A DNA stretch of 64,000 bases, taken from NCBI GenBank assembly GCA_000831005.1, contig CP007152.1, forward strand, positions 2,108,001-2,172,000. Direction: 5' to 3'. Of this stretch, positions 12,841 through 22,709 are shown piece by piece. Origin of the DNA: Marinobacter salarius (lineage in GTDB: Bacteria; Pseudomonadota; Gammaproteobacteria; Pseudomonadales; Oleiphilaceae). How positions within the stretch are numbered: the first letter of the stretch is position 1; each line of letters begins with the position of its first letter. The notes beneath the pieces were generated by a model. The model made no database searches, was not told the origin of the DNA, and saw only the letters and a list, made by a program, of their open reading frames with translations. A program made the translations under genes and the position numbers.

Positions 12841-14231
12841 ATGGCAGAACATCATTACGACGTCGTCGTTATCGGCGCAGGCCCTTCGGGAGAAGGTGCA
12901 GCGATGAATGCGACGAAACACGGCAAGCGTGTCGCAATCATCGAAGATAAACCCACGGTTGGCGGTAACTGCACCCACTGGGGCACTATTCCTTCCAAAG
13001 CGTTGCGTCACTCGGTCAAGCAGATCATCACCTTTAATACCAACCAGATGTTCCGTGATATCGGCGAGCCACGCTGGTTTTCTTTTCCCCGTGTTTTGCA
13101 GAATGCACAGAAGGTGATCGGCAAGCAGGTCAAGTTGAGAACCCAGTTCTATGCACGGAACCGCGTGGATCTGATTAACGGCCGTGCCAGTTTTATCGAT
13201 AGCAACCGGCTCGAGATACGGGGTAATAAATCCCATGAAGTCCTGCATTTCAAGCAGGCGATTATTGCAACGGGCTCTCGTCCGTACCTTCCGCCGGATG
13301 TAGACTTCCGTCACCATCGCATCTACAACTCAGATACCATTCTGAATCTGTCCCACACGCCCCGCACGCTGATTATTTATGGAGCGGGCGTCATTGGTTC
13401 GGAATACGCCTCGATTTTCGCCGGCCTGGGTGTGAAGGTGGACCTGATCAACCCGGGAAGCCGCTTGCTCACGTTCCTGGACGATGAGATTTCGGATGCT
13501 CTGAGTTATCACCTGCGCAATAACGGTGTGCTGGTTCGACACAACGAGGAGTATGAATCGGTCGATGGTGATGATCACGGGGTCGTGCTGTCGCTGAAGT
13601 CCGGCAAGAAAATCCGTGCGGATGCGTTTCTCTGGTGCAATGGCCGTAGCGGCAACACCGAAAAGCTGGGCCTGGACAACATCGGTCTGACGCCCAACGG
13701 CCGTGGACAGTTGGCGGTTGACGACCATTATCGGACTGAAGTGGAGAATGTCTACGCGGCCGGTGATGTGATTGGCTGGCCAAGCCTCGCCAGCGCCGCC
13801 TACGATCAGGGGCGCTCTGCATCCTCCGACATCGTGAAGGACGACTATTTCCGGCTGGTATCGGATGTGCCGACGGGTATCTATACCCTGCCGGAGATCA
13901 GCTCGGTGGGTAAAACCGAGCGGGAACTAACCGAAGCCAAGGTTCCCTACGAAGTGGGGCAGGCGTTCTTCAAGGACCTGGCGCGGGCCCAGATCACCGG
14001 GGACCCGGTGGGCATGCTCAAGATCTTGTTTCACCGCGAATCCCGTCAACTGCTGGGGATTCACTGTTTTGGCGACCAGGCCGCAGAAATCGTTCACATC
14101 GGCCAGGCCATCATGAATCAGGAAGCGAGGCCAACTCCCTGAACTATTTCATCAATACGACCTTTAACTACCCGACCATGGCTGAGGCTTATCGGGTAGC
14201 GGCGCTCAACGGTCTCAATCGGATTTTCTAG
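12841..14231 (+). CDS. sthA: Soluble pyridine nucleotide transhydrogenase SthA (frameshifted near 3' end)
   Basis: FAD flavoprotein that exchanges reducing equivalents between NADPH and NAD+. The N-terminal FAD motif is [12 protein letters not shown]; the second Rossmann motif is [23 protein letters not shown] marks the FAD region. The frame breaks near 14124: CAGGAAGCGAGG should be CAGGAAGGCGAGG, after which the expected tail [21 protein letters not shown] follows to a TAG at 14231. The restored length is 463 residues (E. coli 466). AAGGAG precedes the ATG. It converges on gdpD with a four-base overlap. Confidence 0.94.
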
Positions 14232-15027
14232 CTGCTGATTGCGGGCCGAGTGCTGTCCGTGCTTTCCGCGCTCTCTTGGGGCGTTGGAAGGTGGAGAGCT
14301 GCTTTCGCGCGGTTGTCGAAGAACATCCGCGTGCTTGTCGGATAGTCGGTGATGATGCTATCGACGCCCTTGGCTTCAAGCTGAACCATGTCGTGAATGC
14401 GGTTTACCGTCCAGGTGGATACGTGCATGCCGCGCCTGTGGGCATCGTCAACGATGGCACTGGTGCAGATACGCCAGCCGATACAGAGAAAATCGCAGTG
14501 CAAACGGGCTGCGGTATTGACCGGTCTCGGAAACTTCCGGTCCGTTACGAGTCCGATCCGCACCTTGCGGTCCCGGCGGCGGGCTTCCTGCAGGAACCAG
14601 CTGTCGGAGGAGGTAATGACCACCCGCTTGTAAAGATCGCGACGTTGAATGATTTCTGTCAGGCGATTGCACAGAATATTCAGTCGGTGACGGTTGTCTT
14701 TCTTTACCTCCAGTTGCAGGTGCTCGAAATCCGGGAATTCGTTGAGCAACGCCTCCAGAGTGGGAATGCCTGCTTTCCGCGGCCAGGCTGTGGTGTTGCG
14801 CCGGGCGTCCATGTCTGCCAGTTCGGATGCCGTGTAGTTGGCAACGTTGCTTCCTGTCCGGTTGTGCGATCAACGGTCAGGTCGTGAATGACCATTGGCA
14901 TACCATCTTTTGATAGAACCAGGTCAAGCTCAAAGTGCCGAACCCCGTGGCGGTAGGCGTGGGTAAAACCGGCCAGGGTATTTTCGGGGGCTTCCCCCTT
15001 AGCGCCCCTGTGTCCATACACGATCAT
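14228..15027 (-). CDS. Glycerophosphodiester phosphodiesterase (frameshifted)
   Basis: Hydrolyses glycerophosphodiesters to glycerol-3-phosphate and an alcohol. The GDPD signature is at the N-terminus: [12 protein letters not shown], then [11 protein letters not shown] and VIHD. The frame breaks near 14850: the sense strand reads GAAGCAACG where GAAGGCAACG (Glu-Gly-Asn) is expected, leading into [12 protein letters not shown]. The restored product is 266 residues. The start codon overlaps the stop of the upstream DAHP synthase gene (ATGA). A cytoplasmic enzyme (UgpQ type) is likely because no signal peptide is visible. Confidence 0.88.
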
Positions 15028-16150
15028 TCTGGAGAAGATTCCTTCAGACGGTTATAGATTTGCTGGCGTTGCTTCCAGGTGTCGTGGCACAGCTGAATGT
15101 CTTCCAGATACGCCGGTAGTTCCCGCATCAGCAGGGCCTGAGGGCCATCCACCAAGGCTTTCTCCGGCTTCGGGTGGAAGTCCACCAGTACCATGTTGGC
15201 GCCCGCTATCACGCCCTGTGCGGTTGCGTGCATGACATCCAGGACGCCGTCGGGTGCGCGTTCGCGGCTGCCGACTGAGTGGGATGGGTCAACGCATACC
15301 GGCATGCGGGTAAGGCGCTTTACCGCCGGGACATGGGCGAAGTCCACCATGTTGCGGTGGGGTTGCCCAGCCTCGGTCTTCATACCACGCAGGCAGAAAA
15401 TCACATTGGCGTTGCCTTCGCTGGCCAGGTATTCGGCCGCGTTCAGAGATTCATTCAGGGTGATGCCGAAGCCGCGTTTAAGCAACACCGGGTAAGTGCT
15501 CTGGCGGCCAATGGCTTTGAGCAACTCAAAGTTTTGCGTGTTGCGCGTGCCTACCTGCAGCATGACACCGGTAGGGCGCCCCAGTTGCTCCAGGCAATGG
15601 TCGATCTCTTCAATGTGGCTCTCGTGGGTGATCTCCATGGCAATCACCTTGATGCCATGTTTGCCGGCTTTCTCAAACACCCAGGCAGGCAACCCTTGCC
15701 GTGGCCCTGAAAGGAATACGGATTGGTCCGGGGCTTGTAGGCGCCCATGCGGGTGCAAACCTGGCCATTGTCCTCAAGGGCCTGCATCATCTGCTCCACG
15801 TGCTCTGGCACGTCGACGGCGCACAGGCCGGCGAAAATGTTCAGGTTGGACTGGTCGAAGGTCACGCCGTTATAGGTAAAGCCACTCTGGCGCTTGTCGT
15901 CCTTGTGCCGCCCCAGAATCCGGTAGTCGTCGGAGATGCGTATCGCGCGCTCCACGGCAGGCAGGGCCTCGATCTCGTCCTTGTCCAGGGATTTGGTGTC
16001 GCCCAACAGGTACACCTCTGTCAGGCGCTGCTTGGCACCCTGGACTTCATGCACCCTGACCGATACCCCTGGCAGGTTCTCCAGAAAGTGCATGGTTTGG
16101 CGATAGGCTTCACTGTCCAGCGCGGTATCCGGGTGGAGAATGGCTAACAT
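15024..16150 (-). CDS. 3-deoxy-7-phosphoheptulonate (DAHP) synthase, AroF/KdsA family (frameshifted)
   Basis: Expected to condense phosphoenolpyruvate and erythrose-4-phosphate in the first step of the shikimate pathway. An N-terminal regulatory-like region of about 110 residues precedes the TIM-barrel part, with FAGLCAVD, RMGAYKPRTNPYSFQGHG, VLLKRGF and VCVDPSHSVGSR. The frame breaks near 15700: sense CACGGCAAGG should be CACGGGCAAGG, giving HGQGLPAWVFEKAGKHG. The restored length is 375 residues. The start ATG at 16150 has AAGGAG eight bases upstream. KDO-8-phosphate synthase is an alternative by fold, but the N-terminal region and length favour the DAHP enzyme. Confidence 0.85.
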
Positions 16151-16166
16151 ACTTGCTCCTTGAGGT

Positions 16167-16613
16167 TCAGTCAGCGCCTTCAGCGCGATGGCGGGCCTGC
16201 ATGAACTCCCTGTGGTTAAGATGCAGCAGATCCGACATGCGGCGAATAAGGTGTTCCTCGTACTTGTCAATTCGGCCGTCAGCAAATGCAACCCGCCAGA
16301 TGCTTTCAAGAAGTGCCTGTTTTTCTTCCTGACTCAACTGCTCGTTGATAAGGCCGGTAAACTCATAAAGGGAAGTGGCGTCGTCTGCCTGGTTGAGCGC
16401 ATCCTGAAGGATCTCTTCGGCTTCGTCACGGGTGACCTGGTGCGCTTCAACCGCAAAGTTGACAATCGTCTTCAGTTCTTCGTCATCCTGATCGTTGTCG
16501 ACCCTGGACAGCTGCACCATCAGCGCCGTGGCGGCCACCGCAAGCTGGTGGCTGTCAGGTTGTGTCGGTTCATCTTCGGGCGAGCCAAACAGGCTTTTCA
16601 GGCGCTCAATCAT
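16167..16613 (-). CDS. TerB-family protein
   Basis: A 148-residue acidic, all-helical protein resembling the TerB/DjlA-type tellurite-resistance fold. Visible features are MIERLKSLFG at the start, then VAATALMVQLSRVDND and WRVAFADGRIDKYEEHLIRRM, the internal pseudo-repeat with conserved Asp/Glu typical of TerB. The true role is unknown; many such genes have nothing to do with tellurite. The start at 16613 has GGAGGAG upstream. It lies between tal and the DAHP synthase gene, 17 bases before the latter, suggesting cotranscription. Confidence 0.75.
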   Translation of the reverse strand: MIERLKSLFGSPEDEPTQPDSHQLAVAATALMVQLSRVDNDQDDEELKTIVNFAVEAHQVTRDEAEEILQDALNQADDATSLYEFTGLINEQLSQEEKQALLESIWRVAFADGRIDKYEEHLIRRMSDLLHLNHREFMQARHRAEGAD

Positions 16614-16647
16614 GGTGTCAGGAATCTCCTCCCGGTGGTGGCTGGCG

Positions 16648-17613
16648 TCAGGCGGCCTGGGACAGCCGGCGGACGCGGTTTTCAAGCTCTATCTGGTCGT
16701 TGGTAAAACGACGTATGCCATCGGCCAGTTTTTCCGTGGCCATGGCATCTTCATTGGACTCCCAGCGGAACAGGCGCTCATCAATGTCGCCTGGCCTGTC
16801 TGAGCTCTTTGCGCCCTCTGCGGACAACTGGCGTGTCAGCGCGCCGGAGTCGTTCTCCAGCTCCTGAAGCAGGGCCGGACTGATGGTCAGGCGGTCACAA
16901 CCAGCCAGCATTTCGATTTCGCCGGTGTTGCGGAAACTGGCCCCCATCACCACCGTCTTGTAGCCATTGGTCTTGTAGTAGTTGTAGATGCGGGTTACCG
17001 ACTGGACCCCGGGGTCTTCTGCCGCCGGGAAGGCATCACGCCCCGTCGCAGCCAGATGCCAGTCCAGGATACGGCCCACGAACGGCGAGATCAGGAAGGC
17101 GCCGGCATCGGCGCAGGCAGCGGCCTGGATATAAGAGAACAGCAGGGTGAGGTTGCAGTGTATACCCTCTTTCTCCAACTGTTCAGCGGCGCGAATGCCT
17201 TCCCAGGTGGACGCAATCTTGATCAGCACTCGGCTGGTATCCATGCCGAGGTGGTCATACAGCTCGACCAGGCGACGTGCGCGGGTGAGGGTGGCATCGG
17301 TATCGAAGGACAACCGGGCATCCACTTCGGTTGAAACCACACCAGGTATGCGCCCGAGAATTTGCTTGCCTGCGAGTACGGCCAGCATGTCAGTCGCGTA
17401 GGTCAGCTGCTCCGCATCGGAACCGCCGTGTTTGCGAGCGGCTGCCACGGCTTCGTCCAGCATCGGGCGGTAGGCCTCGGATGCCGCGGCCTTGAGAAGA
17501 AGCGACGGATTGGTGGTGGCGTCTTCCGGCTTCCACTGGGCAATGGCCTCCAGGTCCCCGGTGTCTGCAACCACCGTGGTCATGGCTTTCAGTTGTTCGA
17601 GCTTGCTGGTCAT
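16648..17613 (-). CDS. tal: Transaldolase B type
   Basis: Pentose phosphate pathway enzyme that moves a dihydroxyacetone unit between sugar phosphates through a Schiff-base Lys. Landmarks are [11 protein letters not shown] near the N-terminus, [10 protein letters not shown], and [12 protein letters not shown] carrying the catalytic Lys. CNLTLLFS and [11 protein letters not shown] follow. 321 residues from [12 protein letters not shown], the normal size for TalB, with an intact frame. A start at 17625 four codons upstream is possible. Confidence 0.93.
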   Translation of the reverse strand: MTSKLEQLKAMTTVVADTGDLEAIAQWKPEDATTNPSLLLKAAASEAYRPMLDEAVAAARKHGGSDAEQLTYATDMLAVLAGKQILGRIPGVVSTEVDARLSFDTDATLTRARRLVELYDHLGMDTSRVLIKIASTWEGIRAAEQLEKEGIHCNLTLLFSYIQAAACADAGAFLISPFVGRILDWHLAATGRDAFPAAEDPGVQSVTRIYNYYKTNGYKTVVMGASFRNTGEIEMLAGCDRLTISPALLQELENDSGALTRQLSAEGAKSSDRPGDIDERLFRWESNEDAMATEKLADGIRRFTNDQIELENRVRRLSQAA

Positions 17614-17733
17614 TCGTCCTGTCATCCTGATCGATTTGTTATTGATCGCCCGTTTGGCGGGCGCTTTGGGTCATACGCCTACAATAACGGGCCGCTCTGA
17701 CAGGAACAAGGCAGTATTAAGGTAACAAGGTGC

Positions 17734-18762
17734 TCAGGCTGGCACTACCGTGGCCTCGGCAGGCTCGGGAACTTTCGCCATGGCCCGTTCGATGACTTCA
17801 ATGCCGGACCCGGGCTTGTGGGCGTTCTCACTGATGTAGCGCCGGAACTGGCGACCCCCGGGCTGCCCGTGGAACAGGCCCATCAGGTGACGAGAGATGT
17901 GACTGAGGTAAACGCCACGGTCCAGTTCACTCTGAATGAATGGTAATACAGCTCGTAATGCTTCGTGCCGTGAAGAAATCGGCATGGGCTGCCCGAAAAA
18001 CTCGGTATCCACGCCAGCCAGCAGCCAGGGGTTATGGTAGGCCTCGCGCCCCAGCATGACGCCGTCGGTATGTTCGAGGTGCTCCCGGCATTCGGCAAAG
18101 GTCTTGATACCACCGTTAATGATGATCTCAAGATGCGGGTAGCGGGCTTTAAGGCGATAGACCCAGTCGTATTTCAGCGGGGGTATGTCCCGGTTCTCTT
18201 TTGGGCTTAGACCTTCGAGAACGGCAATCCGGGCATGCACGATAAAGGTACGACAACCGGCCTGGGATACCTTCTCGATAAACTCACAAAGGTCATCCCA
18301 GGATTCACGGCCATCAATCCCGATACGGTGTTTGACGGTTACCGGCAGGCTGGTGGCGGCGATCATTGCCTGCACGCCCTCAGCCACTTTATCGGGGTGT
18401 GCCATCAGGCAGGCACCGATCATGTTGTTCTGTACCCGGTCGCTGGGGCAGCCCACGTTCAGGTTTACTTCATCAAACCCGTACTGTTCAGCCAGTTTGG
18501 CGCAATGGGCCAGTTCCTGCGGATTGCCGCCACCCAGTTGCAGCGCCAGCGGGTATTCCGTCGGGTCGTGCCGCAGAAATCGAGCGGTATCACCGTGGAT
18601 CAGTGCGCCGGTCGTGACCATTTCGGTGTAGAGCAGGGTGTGCCGGCTGAGTTGGCGCGCCAGATAGCGATAGTGGCTGGTGGTCCAGTCCATCATCGGG
18701 GCCACACAGAAGCGGCGGGAGGGCTTCAGAGTGGGAGTTTCCTGGGGCGCGTTCATGTTCAT
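17734..18762 (-). CDS. dusA: tRNA-dihydrouridine(20/20a) synthase DusA
   Basis: FMN-dependent reductase that makes dihydrouridine at positions 20/20a of tRNA. The N-terminal FCVAPMMDWTTSHYR, the catalytic-Cys segment LNVGCPSDRVQNN, VKHRIGID and the flavin phosphate region INGGIKT are all visible. 342 residues from MNMNAPQ, intact, similar to E. coli DusA (330-345). An in-frame start at 18825 would add 21 residues with no family support. It heads a minus-strand run towards tal. Confidence 0.93.
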   Translation of the reverse strand: MNMNAPQETPTLKPSRRFCVAPMMDWTTSHYRYLARQLSRHTLLYTEMVTTGALIHGDTARFLRHDPTEYPLALQLGGGNPQELAHCAKLAEQYGFDEVNLNVGCPSDRVQNNMIGACLMAHPDKVAEGVQAMIAATSLPVTVKHRIGIDGRESWDDLCEFIEKVSQAGCRTFIVHARIAVLEGLSPKENRDIPPLKYDWVYRLKARYPHLEIIINGGIKTFAECREHLEHTDGVMLGREAYHNPWLLAGVDTEFFGQPMPISSRHEALRAVLPFIQSELDRGVYLSHISRHLMGLFHGQPGGRQFRRYISENAHKPGSGIEVIERAMAKVPEPAEATVVPA

Positions 18763-18953
18763 TGACTGCTCAGTTATACCGTTCACAAGTGATTCGAGGG
18801 GGCACAGTTTATCAGGAAAACGCACCTTTTGGCGTGAGGGGGTGTGCGAAAGGTAGTGTAAACACGGATGTCGCGACTGGATTCACGAGTCGTTGACGTG
18901 GCGATCAATGCGCGACAAAATACTGTATAAATAATCAGTATTGGGTCGAAGGC

Positions 18954-19781
18954 ATGCTCGATTCGGCCTTTCAAAATTTCAACCAGGCAGGTGGATCCGT
19001 CATGACTGGACAAGGCCCGGTATCTTTTGTTGACGTTAGGCGCCGGTTCGAATTCCGGAGCATTGAAGTGGGTCGTTGGGTTACACCGCCTGAACGGGAC
19101 CGGGCGGCAGGCAGGTTCTATGAGGCTTTGTGCGATCTTATGAGTATCCTCCAGGGCCCGGAACATCTGATCTCGTTGCGTGGATCACTGGGGTTGCAGT
19201 ACGGGATCGGCGGCCGGCCGGGCGTTGCCGCGCACTACATCCCTGCAACCCGACAATTGGCGCTTGCGAAGAATGCGGGGGCAGGAAGCCTGGCCCACGA
19301 ATGGTTTCACGCTTTCGATCATTACATGGGGCATAAGGCGTTCCGCCGCCTGGGGAGTGGCGGATTCGCGTCCAGTGGTTGGCTGGATAGCGCTGACCAG
19401 AAGGAGCATCCTCTCAACAAACGATTGGGCGCCTGTTTTCAGGCCATCTTGCTGAATGAGGATGGCACCAGCCCCAGTTCGTTGTTTCAGTGTTCGAAGC
19501 GGGCGGATACGCAGATGAAGGTGCTTTATTACGCGAGGCCTGAAGAACTCTGTGCCCGGGCATTTGAAGCGTTTGTTGAAGACAGTCAGCCGCAGAGCAA
19601 TTTTCTGGTCAGGGGGACCGTCTACTCTGACGAGGCCAGGGCAGGTCTTTATCCGGAAGGAAAGCAGCGCCAGCGAATCAACGACGCGTTTGAAGGCTAC
19701 TTTATGGCACTGGGTGGAGCACTTTATCGTGAGCATGCTGAAGATGGCCCTGTTGGCCAATCTTTGTCGTCAACTTCCTGA
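18954..19781 (+). CDS. CLCA_X-type protein with HEXXH motif, function unknown
   Basis: Resembles proteins annotated as CLCA_X family in proteobacteria. Up to 275 residues; a start at 19002 (MTGQGPVSFVDV, 259 residues) may be the real one. The central segment LAKNAGAGSLAHEWFHAFDHYMG contains HEWFH, a zinc-metalloprotease-like HExxH, followed by His/Asp. No signal peptide or membrane segment is evident. It stands alone, divergent from dusA and upstream of an SDR gene by 41 bases. A hydrolase activity is only suggested by the motif. Confidence 0.7.
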   Translation: MLDSAFQNFNQAGGSVMTGQGPVSFVDVRRRFEFRSIEVGRWVTPPERDRAAGRFYEALCDLMSILQGPEHLISLRGSLGLQYGIGGRPGVAAHYIPATRQLALAKNAGAGSLAHEWFHAFDHYMGHKAFRRLGSGGFASSGWLDSADQKEHPLNKRLGACFQAILLNEDGTSPSSLFQCSKRADTQMKVLYYARPEELCARAFEAFVEDSQPQSNFLVRGTVYSDEARAGLYPEGKQRQRINDAFEGYFMALGGALYREHAEDGPVGQSLSSTS

Positions 19782-19822
19782 GATCATCCACATTCGATCG
19801 ATAACAAAGACAGGGTTGCCTC

Positions 19823-20593
19823 ATGAACAACTGCATTTTTATCACTGGCGCTGCCGCCGGTATTGGCCGGGAGACCGCCCGTCTTTTTGCCTCCAAGGGA
19901 TGGTTTGTCGGTGCTGCTGACCGGGATGAGGCGGCCCTGGCATCGCTTGAGAGTGAACTGGGGGATGATCGGTGCAGTACCCACATTGTGGACGTGGTGG
20001 ACGAGACATCGGTCAGGCAGGGCCTGGCAGACTTTGCCAGTCGTACGGGTGGCCGGTTGAGGTTGCTTCACAATAATGCCGGCATTCTGAAAGTCGGCCC
20101 GTTCGAGAAGATCAATTTGGCCGCGCATCGGGCCGTGGTAGAGGTCAATGTGATTGGGCTGATGACGGTTCTGCACGGCGCCTTCCCGTATCTGAAGGCA
20201 ACGCCGGGTGCCCAGGTGGTGAACATGAGCTCGGCATCTGCCGCCTATGGGATTCCGGACTTCGCGTCTTACTCCGCCAGCAAGCACGCCGTACGTGCGA
20301 TGACCGAGGCTCTGGATATTGAATGGGAGCCACACGATATCCGCGTGTGTGATCTGATGCCTCCGTTCGTGAATACCGGCATGGTGCAGCAGAACGAGCA
20401 GGGATCCCGTTTATTTGAGCGCCTGGGTGTTAACCTGACTCCGGACGTCGTTGCAGCACAGGTGTGGGCTCAGGTCGAGCAGCCACGTCTGCACCGACCA
20501 GTTTCCATGCAGTTCCGGGCATTGTGGCCCATCGCCAAATCCGCGCCCACGTCCCTGACCCGGCGTGTGTTGAGAAAACTCTGGCGTCAGTAG
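19823..20593 (+). CDS. SDR-family oxidoreductase
   Basis: Short-chain dehydrogenase/reductase of 256 residues, substrate unknown. The cofactor motif is TGAAAGIGRE at residues 8-17; HNNAGIL and the catalytic triad region (Ser in MSSASAAYG, YSASKHA) are present. Asp in AADRDE at the end of beta-2 suggests NAD preference. A C-terminal basic tail follows. The frame is intact. The gene could be cotranscribed with the downstream AEC transporter (82-base gap), but no shared pathway is obvious. Confidence 0.88.
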   Translation: MNNCIFITGAAAGIGRETARLFASKGWFVGAADRDEAALASLESELGDDRCSTHIVDVVDETSVRQGLADFASRTGGRLRLLHNNAGILKVGPFEKINLAAHRAVVEVNVIGLMTVLHGAFPYLKATPGAQVVNMSSASAAYGIPDFASYSASKHAVRAMTEALDIEWEPHDIRVCDLMPPFVNTGMVQQNEQGSRLFERLGVNLTPDVVAAQVWAQVEQPRLHRPVSMQFRALWPIAKSAPTSLTRRVLRKLWRQ

Positions 20594-20675
20594 TTGCCAT
20601 CCGGGCAGGGCGACAGACGGCTATCTTTGATACTCTTTCAGACCTCGTCCATGAGGTATTCGGGAGAACTGTGTA

Positions 20676-21590
20676 ATGCCGGTCATGATTCAGGCGCTGT
20701 TGCCGGTGTTTGTGTTGATCCTGTTGGGTTATCTGTTCCGGCGCTGGCATTTTCCAGGGGGCGACTTTTGGCCCCAGGCGGAGCGCTTCACCTACTACGT
20801 CCTTTTCCCGGCGATGTTGATCTTCAAGTTGGGCCAGGCTCAGGTGCCAGCGTCAGCCTACGGCGATATCCTCATTTTGATCGTTGCCATGCTGGCCGCA
20901 ATGACCCTGTTGCTCATTGCGCTGCAATGGCTCTGGCGTTGGCCGGGGCCGGTATTTTCCTCGGTATTTCAGGGCGGTATCCGTTTCAATTCCTACGTGG
21001 CCCTGGCAACAGCTGGTATGTTGCTTGGGGATGACGGCCTGTCGCTGATTGCCATTGCCGTGGCAGTGAAAGTGCCGTTGCTGAACCTGCTTTGCATCCT
21101 GATGTTCTCCGTGGTGGCGGGGCAGGGTGCGGTGAAGCTGAAGCCCGTATTCAAGGCTGTCGTCTCCAACCCTCTGATCATTGGTTCGGTGGTTGGGATG
21201 TTCTGGAGCTATTTTCAGATTGGCTTCCATCCACTGGTGGCAGGTATTCTCGAGCCATTAAGTGACCTTGCGTTGCCACTGGGTTTGATGACGGTGGGTG
21301 CTGGCCTGCAGCTAAAGGCGCTACGCGGCGCCTCCATGCCATTCCTGGTGTCCTCGATGGCAAAGCTGGTAGGTTTCCCGCTGCTTACGGCAGGGTTGGC
21401 ACTGCTGCTGGGCCTGGAAGGGATGATGGTTCAGGTGGCCATACTGATGGCAGCGCTGCCAACAGCCACTTCTTCATACATCCTGGCGCGCCAGCTTGGT
21501 GGTGACGCGCCCTTGATGGCGGGCATCATCAGTGGCCAGACCTTGCTGGCCATGGTGACTATTCCCCTTCTACTTGGCATCCTCTGGTAA
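20676..21590 (+). CDS. AEC-family transporter
   Basis: Auxin-efflux-carrier superfamily membrane protein of 304 residues with about ten hydrophobic segments; bacterial members often export or import small organic acids. Conserved NPLIIGSVVG and the late segment PTATSSYILARQLGGD are typical of the family. CGGGAGA precedes the ATG. The substrate cannot be assigned. Its 3' end overlaps convergent znuA by 21 bases. Confidence 0.85.
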   Translation: MPVMIQALLPVFVLILLGYLFRRWHFPGGDFWPQAERFTYYVLFPAMLIFKLGQAQVPASAYGDILILIVAMLAAMTLLLIALQWLWRWPGPVFSSVFQGGIRFNSYVALATAGMLLGDDGLSLIAIAVAVKVPLLNLLCILMFSVVAGQGAVKLKPVFKAVVSNPLIIGSVVGMFWSYFQIGFHPLVAGILEPLSDLALPLGLMTVGAGLQLKALRGASMPFLVSSMAKLVGFPLLTAGLALLLGLEGMMVQVAILMAALPTATSSYILARQLGGDAPLMAGIISGQTLLAMVTIPLLLGILW

Positions 21591-22547
21591 GCACTTGAGC
21601 ACAGCGTCTGCAAGGCTCTGTTGAAAAGTGATGTAGCCGTCTTGATCGGTTTCAATATCGGTGGCGAGCGGGTCCCAGGTACTGAATGTTATGTCCAGAC
21701 CTTCGGTGATTGAGCGCCACCATTGACGGTTGAACTGAGGCTCAGTCAGCAGGCAGGGTTGATTGGCGTTGCGCAGTTTTTCCTGGACTTCTGCGATGTG
21801 GCCGGCACCTGGAGACAGTTCCGGGTTCAGCGTCAGAATGCCTTCCAGGTTCATGTTGTAGTGTCCCACGAAGCGGGTGAATGCGTCGTGGTATGTGAAG
21901 AGATCAATGTCGCGAGCAGTATCCAGGCGTTGATTGATCGCTGTCTCGGTCTCGGCCATAGCCCGCTCGAAACGCGCCAGATTGGCGTCAAGCACGTGGG
22001 TGTCTGCACTTTTCAGGGTTGCGAGTACCCGGTGAATATCCCGCGCCATCTCAACCGCCAGGGCCGGATCCAGCCAAATGTGCGGATCCTCTCCGGAGCC
22101 GTGGTCGTGGTGATGGTCGTCATGACCGCCTGATTCTTCATGGTCGTCATGGTGGTTGTGATGTTCATGTTCGTCATGGTCACCGTGATTGTTGTCTAAC
22201 TGCACTTCCGGCACGTTTTCGCCGTGCATGAGTGAATAGGTGCGATCCCGGAACTCGCTTCCGCCGAGCAGTCGGGTCAGGAAGGTTTCCATCTCAGGGC
22301 CCACCCAAAAAATGGCGTCAGCAGCTTCCAGTGCCCTGCGCTGTGAGGGTTTCATTGAGTAGTTGTGCGGGCTGGCGCCAGGCTGAACCAGCGTGGTGAT
22401 TTCCACATCGTCAGTGGCTATGGCTTTCACCAGCAGTTCGATGGGCTTGAGGGAGGTGACAACCTGGGTGCTTGCCAGGGTGCTGGTGGATGCCAGGAGT
22501 GTGGCGGCACCCAATGCGATGAGGCCTGTAAAGCGGCTAGTGGTCAT
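21570..22547 (-). CDS. znuA: Zinc ABC transporter periplasmic binding protein ZnuA
   Basis: Periplasmic zinc-capturing subunit of the ZnuABC importer. 325 residues from MTTSRFTG, with a cleavable signal peptide ending near STLAS. Zinc ligands are expected at His in GASPHNYS, His in DPHIWLDP and later Asp/His residues. Between about residues 120 and 155 there is a long His/Asp/Glu-rich loop, the metal-sampling loop typical of ZnuA. A Zur-type palindrome lies directly upstream. znuB and znuC are not adjacent in this window. Confidence 0.92.
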   Translation of the reverse strand: MTTSRFTGLIALGAATLLASTSTLASTQVVTSLKPIELLVKAIATDDVEITTLVQPGASPHNYSMKPSQRRALEAADAIFWVGPEMETFLTRLLGGSEFRDRTYSLMHGENVPEVQLDNNHGDHDEHEHHNHHDDHEESGGHDDHHHDHGSGEDPHIWLDPALAVEMARDIHRVLATLKSADTHVLDANLARFERAMAETETAINQRLDTARDIDLFTYHDAFTRFVGHYNMNLEGILTLNPELSPGAGHIAEVQEKLRNANQPCLLTEPQFNRQWWRSITEGLDITFSTWDPLATDIETDQDGYITFQQSLADAVLKCLPEDAK

Positions 22548-22575
22548 GTGACTGAGACTCTGGAAAATTAATGGT

Positions 22576-22592
22576 ACGTTATAATATAACAA
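22576..22592 (-). promoter_or_regulatory. Zur box overlapping the znuA promoter
   Basis: The near-perfect palindrome GTTATAATATAAC (22578-22590) matches the core of the gammaproteobacterial Zur operator (TGTTATANTATAACA). It is about 30 bases upstream of the znuA start and itself resembles a -10 box, so bound Zur would block transcription. Confidence 0.75.
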
Positions 22593-22709
22593 TACGAGCG
22601 GCGAATGAAGAGGGCGATCGCCTGACCATGCGAAATCCGGCTGTGGCCGGTATAATGCGTGGCTTTTAATGCATAGCCTTTTTCAGGCTGACACCATCAG
22701 GATGTTTTC

